A stretch of 64,000 bases of DNA from Bemisia tabaci (Eukaryota > Arthropoda > Insecta > Hemiptera > Aleyrodidae): contig NC_092795.1 in NCBI RefSeq assembly GCF_918797505.1, positions 33,653,131 through 33,717,130 of the forward strand, in the 5' to 3' direction. Below, piece by piece: positions 35,686-45,900 of this stretch (within the stretch, counting starts at the first letter, position 1; every line of letters starts with the position of its first letter). Made by a program: the position numbers and the translations under genes. The notes below the pieces were generated by a model. It was not told the DNA's origin. It saw only the letters and a program-made list of their open reading frames with translations, and ran no database searches.

Positions 35686-38600
35686 AGCTGCTCTTGGAGT
35701 TTTGGCCAGGTTCGGAGGTGAAATGGGAAAGAGTGCGCTGCGCGCGGACTCGTCCACAGTTTCCGGGCCGGATGATTTTCTTGGCGAACGTGTTACGTGT
35801 TGCTCATTAAATTCCCTCGTAACTTCGTTTGTTTATTCGGCTTTGTTTTTGCTCCCTTCTACTTATTTGCTCATCCAGCGGAATCTCCAGGCGCAAAGGT
35901 CTCGTCGAGCTCTCTCGGGTCCCACCCCAGACTCGGAACAAACCACGCAAAAGCACAGGGTTTCTATAGGAGCATGAGTGGTTGTTGCGCAGCGAATTTT
36001 TGGACTGTCTGCCAACCTTTGCGGAATTTCGTTTCGACCGTTCCGACGGATGGTCCCTAATTCAATAACCGGTTTCTATCTTGATCATTTCGTAGATTGG
36101 CTAAAAGTCGAGTGAATTATCTGAATCACTATGAGGATATTTTTAAGTGATCGAATCACCCTTTTTTTCGCGGAAATAATCAACGCCAGTGAACAATCAA
36201 TTGGATTGCTTTTTGACCGATTTTATCAGATAGGAGGCAACCCACTTAAAGTTGCAGCTGAAAAAAGGAGGTTCGGAGTTTGATTCTTCCATATAAGATT
36301 CAATATAGAAACTAAACTTGTAAACTAAATATAAAAACTAAAGAAAACCTCTCTCTTCACGGACTAATTTTTTTTTTGGCTTCAAGTTTTTGGCAGGAAA
36401 AAATATATGACTAGTGGAGCTCAAAAACAATCTTAACTCAATTTTGTCGAAAATATGGGTTGGTTCCTTTCTGAAAAGCTCGGTCCATTTGGCAATATGA
36501 AACCCTTAATTACAAGCAGACTCGTAGAAACGTACTTCTAGTCCTGCAAATCAGACGAGATGGTGCATTCTCTTCTATTTCGCAAGATTAAATCACAAAG
36601 AACAGTTTCTGTTTGTGAACCAAATTAATTTTGATTAAATGATAAAATAGTCTTGTGCATTGCGTGAATTGGTATGTTCTCAGTTCATGCATTTGAAATA
36701 CAAGACTTCAATCTTAGCAACATTACGATTTTAAAAAGTTCTTACTCCAAAATTTAGTCTAATGTAGTCATCTAAACAGTCGATTGCACTGTCAGTCAGT
36801 CCTCCAACAAGTTGACATACCAAGAAAAATGGTTTTGTTTAATATACCACGACAGATATTGAATTAACCAAATATCTTTTTAAAGCGACCTGATTTCTCT
36901 TTGAAATGAACGGAATATAGTTTGAGACGGGGAGATTTTCTGTCGTCTTGACGAAATTTTGTGGTACAGCCTATTTGACAGGAATTCATGTTGTTTTAAC
37001 GGGAAATTTTTCTCAGTACAGATTTAAGTTGATTTCCCGCACGCAAGTATCCAAGTAGATCGTTCCTGGTGCCAGACCTGATCCGAGGATTTTCAAAAAA
37101 TTATCTATACAGATTACGCGAATATCTTATGACCGGAGGTAAACAAAGAAGATAAACATACGTTTTAAAAAAACCACGAAAGTAAAGAGTGTTAAAACTC
37201 AAGCACATAGTATATTCAACAAAAAATGGCACCAGCACAACTGCAATATCAACATAAATATGATCCGGCACTGAAATTTAAAAAGAAAATCCCTCCTCCC
37301 TTGGACCCGGAATCAGCGACAAACATACATCAATGCCGGTTGCATCTACACGTGGAATTAAATCATAGCGGATCTCATTGAACGTGAATGGAGAGGCGAG
37401 AATCAAATTATTATAAGTTCCGAGAAGTACCCGAAGCTTCGAGTCGCAGTGTATTCTCTGCGGTAAAAAGCCCTAATTATTGATGCAGTGAATAAAGACA
37501 GAATCCAAGTGTTGCTCATTTGAATAATGGTCAAAAGGACGCTTCAGCTTTGGGCTAATTTGGAACATCAAAGTCCGGTTTGTCCAGCGGAGACCTGCTT
37601 GAAATTCTAAACAAAGCGTAAAATGTGTCTCTCAGTGCTGCGATCTGGTGTTCCTGTGCATAAACAATGAACCAGGTTACAAGATCAAAGAACTTGGAAA
37701 CGGTTTAGATTCTTTGGGTGCCTTACAACTACTAAAGACAAAAGAGCAGTAAGCTGCATGTGTTCAGGAGGCCCTGGTGAATTCAACAGCGAAGGGACAC
37801 CACAAGAGAGTCAATATGTTAACGCTTTAACTTGTTTCCAGGTAAATTAGCGAGTTGTGTCTTGCCGAACCTTACGGGCCGCGCTCTAGTGATCTTTCCT
37901 TAAACACTATTTTTCCTCGCGGGAACCCTGCGCGATTTATTTTGTAATGATTAAGGTTGTTCTCCAGCTTTGGCGGTATACATGCTGAGTGCACTCGACA
38001 AATGTGACCGTCCAAGGGAACAGGGGCCTTATGCCGCAATCATAATGCTGAATTTGGCAGCTGAATGCGGCAGTCAACAGTCATCGCCCAACGCTGAAAT
38101 TTCGCAATTCTAGTTATTTTCATCCAGATGTGTATCAAATCTATTCGAATAATTCAGACAAATCCGACATTATCCGATGGTCGCTGAGAATCGTTGCTGA
38201 ATTTTGCGCGTCACGCCCAAAATTCAGGCATCGGGCCGATGACCTCCACATTCAACTCCCACATTCAGCGTATGATTGCGGCATTGAGTCAAAACAAATT
38301 CAAATCAAGTATTTAATTTCAGAGAATATGAGTGTTCAACCAAAATATTAATAGCTAGCGAACTAGGGTGAAACTATGGGGGCTGGAGGAACCTGCCCCC
38401 CCCCTCCCCCCAAGAAACCTACCAGGCCCCTCCCTGGAAATGCGAGAGAGCAAAGTAGAAGCGTGCAATATCTTACCGCAACCAAGAAGTGCCCTTCCAG
38501 CACCTAAAATACATCAAATTTTAATAAATGACTGCATTATTATTTTGAAAAAAAAAGAAGAGAAAAAAATCTCGGAATATTTTTCCCTATCGGTGTGGGT

Positions 38601-39629
38601 TTTTTTGATTAATCACATGATTGAAACCAAATTGATCAGCCGAAAGGGTAGAGATCGAGATGAGGCACATAGGATAATGAACATTGGTGTCCGGATGAAG
38701 TACCAAAGCGTGGCTTTACTCCGTAGAGAAAGCGTGCGTGTGGGCGGGATTGGAGCGCGCCGAGTTTCCCAAACGCTACAACTTGTTCCGCCGTCCATCT
38801 CAAGCTGCTCCAAGGAGGTGCAGATGTGGAGAGAGGACTTTGCTCGAGTCGCTCCATTCTGATGCCAAATTTTGACGAAGTTCGTTGCCACCGATTATAA
38901 TAATTCAACGAGTAAATTCAAAGCCACAGGAGGAGGTATAAAGGTAGGACACACGTTCAAAGTAAAATTTCAAAGTCAACTTTGAACGCCTGTCCAAGGC
39001 TTGGGGGTTTTCAATTGGTCACTTTTACAAATTTCCGATGAGAGCAACGAATAAATGAAATACGATAAAAAAAAAAATGCACAACCATCGGATATGATAC
39101 GGAAGGGAATCATATATTCGATCGAAAAAATTCGTATCAGCTCTCAAAAAGCTGTGGTAGCAAAGGATATAACCCCGCTTTGACAGCAATATTAGAGGAA
39201 TTCCATGTACAATTTACGATGGACCCTGAACTCCATAGAAACACATCATCATCGAGGTTCATGGATTTTTTGGATGGTGTTCATTTGTTGAGAGAATAGG
39301 GGAAGCTGAGTTCCCACTCATTAAAGTCCTCCGCCGTGAAATAACAACGCGAAAGGCAGAAAATCACTCTTTTATCCAGTATGTTTGGTCAGTGATGTTT
39401 ATTTTGTTGCCTTTATCCTGCTCTCGGCGGCATCGGAAACACAAATCGCCCCGGCCACTTTCAGCAAAGCTTTCGTTTACCGTGATTCACAGAAAATTTT
39501 CAGTAAAAAACCAAACGGAATTCTTGCGTGCCTTCATATGCAAAAAAATCAGACAAGATTTACATGTTTACCTAAAAAATGAAAATACTACATAATGCGG
39601 TATTACGGTCAGAGTTACATGATGCAACT
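35686..39629. other. Non-coding stretch, no gene seen
   Basis: GC/CpG-rich at about 35690-36060, otherwise mixed. C runs occur near 38397-38410. A small hairpin around 38957-38988 has 'gttcaaagt' / 'actttgaac'. The frames at 35702-35977 and 38368-38862 give no recognisable protein. Confidence 0.5.
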
Positions 39630-39895
39630 CTGATCTGTGCAAGAGAAAAAAAAGCATACTTTTCGAAGGAAAAAGGAGAAAGAAGGAAAAGGAGAAAAAC
39701 TTTTGCCCCGAATCGGAACGACAACTCACTCGTAGAGCGAAGCATTGCGAGTTTACGCCTCGGGCTATCGCGCCTTTTATTTTGCAGACGCAACGCGGAT
39801 ATCCATCAAGCACGAATAGTTGTATCTCTGCGCCGTCGTCAACGCGCTTTATTTCTCTAGCTCTGTTTTCATGCCGTGTTTGCTTATTCTCAGTA
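39630..39895 (+). repeat. Dispersed repeat family H (copy 1)
   Basis: A purine-rich start with 'ggagaaaaacttttgccccg' is followed by 'cgcgcctttta', 'tttgcagacgcaacgcgg', 'catcaagcacgaatagttgt', 'atctctgcgccgtcgtc' and 'catgccgtgtttg'. The same order occurs at 40795-41050. No terminal inverted repeats are evident, so it is not a simple MITE. No protein function is suggested. Confidence 0.8.
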
Positions 39896-40550
39896 ACTAA
39901 AACATCCGCTTTTTCATTTTCTATAGAATTCTGTTCATTTATCTTTCCCAAATCTGATCAGTGGAAAAATTATACGAGCATCGTCATCCTTCGGTAGTTG
40001 GTGGACTCTCGAATATAAGGTCGGAATGCTTTTACATTGCAGTCTTGACTGTGAGAGCTTTCTTAGAGCTTGAAAGTGAATTTTAGAGAAAACCAGTGGC
40101 TTTATCGTGTTTCTTGCTAAATTTTACGGAAGGTAAGATAATGAAATTTCAAATAAAATCCAAAATCCCCGCAGTAAACAAGGACTCCATTTCAGCCTTT
40201 CCAGTGGGTAACGCTGTTAGTTTTCGGCATAGAAAGGGATAAAAATACCCCTGTGGCTACAACATGTGCCGCTGAAGTTCGGCTAATAGTGCGGTTCCAT
40301 AAAGAGGAGATATTATGCTGAGTCTCAGAGGGCCCGTTCGCACCAGGGACTTTGACGCCTCAAGATATTATCATATACCCTCCACCGCCGCCGCCTTGTC
40401 AAAACTTTCGGGTCTCAGGAAGCCCGAAGCCGCATTAAAATAATACGGCGTTCCCGGGAACATCTGGTCCGGTTCCGGCCCGTCTCCGTCTAAGTGGTGA
40501 ATCGTGATCAAGAGGCTCCAAAGAATATGTAAAAAAATTAGTGTTACACG

Positions 40551-40778
40551 CACTGGAAAAAAAACACATCGGATCCAGAGTCAAGACTCTTGAAAACATT
40601 AACAAGAAAAATACTCTTGATTCAATCAGATTTTTGCTTAAATCAAAAGAAAACCCGCTCAAATTAAGAGGCTTGGTTCTTGATTTAAGCAAAAATCCGA
40701 TTGAATCAAGATTATTTCTTTCTTGTCGATGTTTTTAAGAGTCTGGACTCTAGATCCAATGTGTCTTTTTTTCCATTG
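40551..40778. mobile_element. Palindromic MITE family C (copy 2)
   Basis: CACTGGAAAAAAAACACATC at the left and an inverted, slightly decayed end at the right (ttccattg). Inner arms 'ggatccagagtcaagactct' and 'agagtctggactctagatcc' pair, and 'aaaaatccgattgaatcaag' is shared with 11450-11680. No clear flanking duplication. Confidence 0.85.
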
Positions 40779-40794
40779 CGGCTGTGCTCAAGAA

Positions 40795-41050
40795 GAGAAC
40801 TGCACGCGAGAAAAAAAAACAAAAAACATTCTCTTCGAAAAAAAAAGGAGAAAAACTTTTTACCCGAATCTGAACGAAACCTCATTCATGGTTCAGAGCG
40901 AAGTATTGCGATATTACGCCTCGCACCATCGCGCCTTCAATTTTGCAGATGCAACACGGACATCCATCAAGCACGAATAGTTGTATCTCTGCGCCGTCAT
41001 CAGCTCGCTCCCTTTCCCTGATTGCTTTATTTTTATGCCGTGTTTGAGTT
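40795..41050 (+). repeat. Dispersed repeat family H (copy 2)
   Basis: Same order of blocks as 39630-39895: 'aaaggagaaaaactttttac', 'cgcgccttcaattttgcaga', TGCAACACGGACATCC, 'gagca' replaced by 'aagcacgaatagttgtatct', 'ctgcgccgtcat', 'atgccgtgtttg'. The unit is about 255 bp. Confidence 0.82.
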
Positions 41051-41079
41051 ATTTGGAGTGGTACTTCAAGGGCTCGTGA

Positions 41080-41300
41080 GAAACACAGCCAAAGATAGAA
41101 GAGACATAATCGGGCCTTGGTGTTTAGTAATTCTGCGGAATCCGAGCGACATCTCGTTTTCAGCAAATAACGGAGCATCGCGAGCTCGCGCCTCGCGCCA
41201 AAGCGCCTACAATTTTGCAAATGCAACACGGACATCCATCGAGCTCGAAAAGTTGTATCTCTGCGCCGCGCCACGCCGTATTTAACCCGCGTTCTTTCCC
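41080..41300 (+). repeat. Dispersed repeat family H (copy 3)
   Basis: Repeats 'gcgcctacaattttgcaaat', TGCAACACGGACATCC and 'gttgtatctctgcgccg' in the same orientation as copy 2, about 270 bp further on. Copies 2 and 3 are therefore close to tandem. Confidence 0.78.
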
Positions 41301-41827
41301 TAATAACGGCTGGTTTCCTTAACATTGCGAGCACAGCAAAATTATGTTTTTATATACGTGTTTCGCTGTAAGAAGTGTCAATATTTCGGCGGCCATCCCT
41401 GGTCAGCGTTTTGAATATTTTCCCGCTCTCTTTCGCAACGTCTGATTGGTTGAATATCCTCGGCTTCCTCTTGATGTTATCAACGCGCGTTGAGGTGTCT
41501 CTTTTCTTTGAATTTTTGAAAAAAGGAACGTTAAGTAGATTGCATTTTGCAAAAAGAACCAAAATGATTGCAATGATACTAAGATTGTGCGACTTCGTCC
41601 TTCGCAATAAAGTTGATGAAATCGTGAAAAAATATGAAATTTACATAGTAATTTTTGTCTTAAATTTACAGTTTTCAGCGAATAAAATAGAAACTGATAA
41701 TGGATAATCAGGTTTTTCTTCCAAGTCAAAAGAAGTTGCACAATCTTAGCAACATTGCAATGCTCCTGGTTTCTTTATGAAAAATGCAATCCGAGTGTAC
41801 ATTACCTTCACTTAACCGAATATTAAA
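41301..41827. other. Non-coding stretch, no gene seen
   Basis: Open frames exist on both strands at 41375-41741, but neither shows a recognisable domain. Confidence 0.45.
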
Positions 41828-42050
41828 TGGACGTATTTCTGTTAAATAGAATTAAGCGCCAATTTGAGTTCCTTTTGAGGATTTTAGAATCCCGGATAGC
41901 GCGTTCTGTCAAACGGAACTAAGCGCCATGGAAAAGCATTGCGAATCTAAGACGGAACGAGCAGCGCGTTCCGCAACACCCGCCAATCGAAGCCCCCCTC
42001 TTCCTTCCACCCCCTATGGCGCTTGGTTCCGTTTGATAGAAATACGTCCA
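41828..42050. mobile_element. MITE family F (copy 1)
   Basis: Inverted ends TGGACGTATTTCTGTTAAAT and 'gtttgatagaaatacgtcca'. A second internal 'tctgtcaaacggaactaagc' copy is present. AAAT occurs at both borders if the terminal T/A is counted as flank. The shorter relative at 48445-48566 has the same ends. Confidence 0.85.
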
Positions 42051-42138
42051 AATGTGTTTTCATAATCTATGGTGTGTCTACAAAATCAATGATACTAGGA
42101 CCCTCGCGGCCTTTAAATTATGTATTTTCAGCCTTGGT

Positions 42139-42485
42139 TACACGGAGAAAAAAACCTCGTGCGTGGGACCCGAAGTTTAGGTCATATGGATCTCTGAAGT
42201 TTTCGGATTGAGCATCTGAACACTTCAGGTCCATCTGGATTTTGGAGGTTCGGATCACACATCTGAAACTCCAGTTTTTACATCTGAAGTACTTCGGTTT
42301 TCACATCCGAAAAACTTCGGTTCTCACATCTGAAGCACTTCAGATGTAAGAACTGAAGTTTCAGATGTGTGATCCGAACCTCGACAGCTAGACCTAAAGT
42401 GTTCAGATGCTCAATCCGAAAACTTCAGAGATCCATATATGACCCAAACTTCGGGTCCCACGCACGAAGTTTTTTTCTCCGTGTA
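42139..42485. mobile_element. 347-bp palindromic element upstream of the receptor
   Basis: Ends TACACGGAGAAAAAAACCTC and 'tttttttctccgtgta' are inverted. The arms 'gcgtgggacccgaagttt' / 'aaacttcgggtcccacgc' and 'ggatctctgaagttttcgga' / 'tccgaaaacttcagagatcc' pair. The centre is a run of 'catctgaagtacttcgg'-like short repeats. It ends 79 bases before the first receptor exon, so any promoter or acceptor signal must lie close to or inside it. Confidence 0.88.
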
Positions 42486-42563
42486 CCCATATTTTGTGTT
42501 TCTTTTCATCCTTACTTCTAAAATATGTATTTAATTTATAAATTGAACGGGACCTGTTGGCAG

Positions 42564-42600
42564 GATGTGAGGTTGTGATTGGGCGCCCGGTCGGGGCGGG
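42564..42600 (+). promoter_or_regulatory. Receptor 5'UTR remnant behind a candidate splice acceptor
   Basis: 'cctgttggcag' ends at 42563, a plausible though pyrimidine-poor acceptor, and is followed by GC-rich sequence up to the ATG at 42601. If used, the receptor has at least one upstream non-coding exon. The alternative is a promoter close by, because the sequence just upstream is the 42139-42485 repeat. Confidence 0.4.
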
Positions 42601-42908
42601 ATGGACGCGCTTGAGCCGAGGACGAACGGGACCGAAGTCGGGGTCGGCGTCGTCGGAGGGGAGGTGGGGGCGGGGGTGGGCTCGGTGTACCCCCGCCGGG
42701 ACTCCCTCTACATCGTCGTGCCCATCACCATCATCTACGGGGTGATCCTCATCACGGGCACCGTCGGCAATGTCATCACCTGCTGCGTCATCGCCCGCAA
42801 CAAGAGCATGCACAACGCCACCAACTTCTACCTCTTCTCCCTCGCCATCTCCGATCTCCTCCTCCTGGTCTCCGGCCTCCCGCAGGAGATCTACATGGTC
42901 TGGTCGAA
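42601..42908 (+). CDS. Receptor exon 1: N-terminus, TM1, TM2
   Basis: The ATG at 42601 is the first in frame and gives a Gly/Val-rich 35-residue extracellular leader, then TM1 (about 36-65) and TM2 (about 73-101). The exon ends in AA before gtaagt at 42909 (phase 2). The next intron codon would be TAA, so retention of intron 1 would stop translation at once. It is strongly GC-rich compared with its flanks. Confidence 0.9.
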
Positions 42909-45900
42909 GTAAGTCCGAAGATCATCATCCTTTAAACAGTCTTTTAACAGGTTTAACGCACGCTACACTGAAAAAAAAACGCCGACCGTGGAAGCCGTAC
43001 TTTCGGGCTGCATAAACGTAATGTCCGCGTTCCGGGCTCAGAGGCTGAAAATTTCGGGCGTAGCACCCGGAGCAATCGAAACTATGACTTCAGCACCTGG
43101 AATTTTGGCTTCTGAGCCCGGAACGGACGGTATGTCTATATAGCCCATGACTTTTTCTTTCCCGTGTAGAAATATAACCAACCGAGTTTTGCATGGGTTA
43201 AATTGAGGCGAAGGGTGCAGAAAAATCATTTCTTGGTGTCTCAAAATTTTTACTAATGATTTATATGTATTACAGTACATTTTCTGCGAAATTTCACTAT
43301 CAGCATTGTAAAATCATGGGGGAAATTCCGTAAGAGTTTCAAAGAATGTATACAATTTACTTTAATTATGACGGATGAAATGTCAGCGGAGATTCTGAGA
43401 CACCGCAACCAAGAAATGCCCACTCTGCACCCAGCGCATGCAAAAGACGGAAGGAAATTTGATTTATATCGGTCTGCAGATCCATCTGCAAGACAGAAAA
43501 GGTAGCCAAAACGTCTTCAATTGTAAGAGCGACTACATGCATCACGCACGACGGCTGTAAGCGGAAATAGTGAATGAATGCGCCGTATTTTTCGTCCATT
43601 AGAGTTATCCGCAGATTAGATTAAAATTACTGAATTGAATTTCAATTTTGGAAAAAATGGAACCAACTGCCAGATTTTAGCTCCCTCTCTAATTTCACTC
43701 GCCTTCTTTCATTGAGTAAAGAGGAACTATATCTCATAAACCTGTCCGCGTTCAAGTAAATTTCCTTTCCCATGAAAAATAATAAAGAAAGAATAAAAAT
43801 AAAACTGAGTACAACAAAACACATCGAAATGTCGAATTTCGTTGGGAATAAGGTTCCAAATAAAAAAAGTTCCCATAAATGTAATAATCAACGTATAAAA
43901 AAATCAATGTAAAATTCTACCAACTACTGTCAATTTTACCTTATTATATCGGTGAAAAGTGTTGCGCTCTTTGCTCAAACCTAATTAATGTCATAAGGAT
44001 AAGACGTAAAAAATATCTAAGGGCTAGCTATAACACCAAAACGGCATTCATTAAACTTCTTGCAACTCCCTTCGTGATAATACCTCAAGTCATATCCATT
44101 AAATTCCTAGAAAAATCAATCCGCGAACCGAATCGTGAATGACATCGCGAACTCTTCTCGTGCACAAAACGGGCACCGCGACGAGGAAAAATTAATCACT
44201 TCGGGAGAATCCTCGGCGAAGTTATGACGCCAAAACAAGATTCAGTGGTTATTGTTGATAAGAAATGCGTCGGAAATATCAAATCCAGACGCTGAGACGA
44301 TTAATAACTCGAAGCATGGCGAAAGCAAACCTCACGGGTATAGAGATGTACCACCGTAACGGCGCCCAAACAATTTGCCCACCTTCCCCCTTCCCCCTCC
44401 TTTTCTTTCATGGCAAGCGAACTCCCACAAACCCTTCGAGCGGGTCTCGGAAGCATTGAACACTTTATTTTCCGTTGCGTGGAACGCGAGACTTAACTTC
44501 AAATTGCACACCGCGCACTGTGTTGTTTAGCCTTGAAGCCTGGCTACAACTAAAAAAATGCTAGAACTGCGGGTTTATTGTTGAAATTGAAAGACAAAGC
44601 TACAGACAAAAAAGGCAAAAAGGATACGGAGGGATCCTATCGGTGACAGCGGATGGTTGCAATAGACAAAGGAGGTATAGACTAACGAACGGCAACTCAC
44701 GAGACACCCTTCGTCCATAATTTACCCCCTTAGCCTATAGGAACCAACCAAATTAACCATCGGATCGCGCCATACTCATTATGTCATCTCTGTCTATAGC
44801 TTTGCCTCTCAATTTTAACAATCAGATTTCGAAAAATACTAGGTCTAGTAGTTTCACTATCGATTTATCCGTTCGGCTCTACGCGCTTCGCCCCGGATAT
44901 CACGGTAGGGACAAGGAAATGTAAAGCGCCTTCAATTTTTCGTACATGCAACACGGACATCCTAAGAGTTCGAATAGTTGCACCCAGACGTTAACACTCA
45001 CATTGTCTCACGAATCGTCGCTACTCCGAGAAAGGCTCTCTTTTTATACAGAATGGGCGAAAACTATAGGTACTTATCAACATCTCGCGGAAGGATACAG
45101 ATATTGACTTGCGCTTTTGGTTCTAGTTGAGAAGCGGCATATAATTGGCCTAAAACGTTCTTTCTCATGCTTCTTTTATTTTACTTATAGCAGTTTTTAA
45201 CCATTTTTAGTATATTTTTCGCATGTATTTTTTTTTTTAACGACTCTACGAGAAAATGTGGGTTTTGTTGCAGATATCCGTACATTTTCGGGGAAGCTTT
45301 CTGCAAGCTGCGCGGACTTGCGGCAGAGACGTCGACAAACGCGTCGGTGCTGACGATCACGGCTTTCACGGTGGAGCGATACGTGGCCATCTGCCACCCA
45401 TTCTTCGCTCGCACCCTCTCAAAACTCTCAAGAGCAGTCAAGCTCATCCTATGCATTTGGGCCGTTTCCCTCGTCTTCGCCATACCTCAAGTAAGCCTTC
45501 CACTGCCAAGTAACCGGCAAAAAACCGGCCTTAATAAAAAAAAAAAAAAGATAGCATCCTAAATTGAATCGGTTTCTGTTAGACGGGCGTAAACCCAAAA
45601 AATCATGAGCCTTGTCTTTCGCTGATCACGCAGGACGCTAAAGGCCTAGATAAGATACACACGGCTATTAATCGCCGCGAGAGAGGGACGAAAGCCAATG
45701 GAGAGCCTTGATTTCGATCCATTGACGTCGATTTATCAAAATCAAGGCTCTCCATTGGCTTTCGTCCTTCACTTGTGGCGATTAAGCGCCGTGTGTATCT
45801 AGGCCTTGAGGTTAATGAGTTTTTGGACTTACACCCGACTAACAAAAACCGATTCAATGAGAGTAATACCAGCGTTTTTTAAAAGTAGAATGTTAATATC

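Larger units (their letters stand above)
43169..45273. other. Receptor intron 1, remainder
   Basis: No coding exon seen. It holds the family K repeat at 44571-44828 and a short family H core at 44925-45000. A pyrimidine-rich tract ends in 'ttttgttgcag' at 45273, the acceptor of exon 2. Confidence 0.6.

Noticed and set aside
38368..38862. 164-codon open frame with a Pro-rich start
   Set aside because: The start is a poly-C/CT-rich patch, the rest lacks any domain, and three frames overlap here on both strands.
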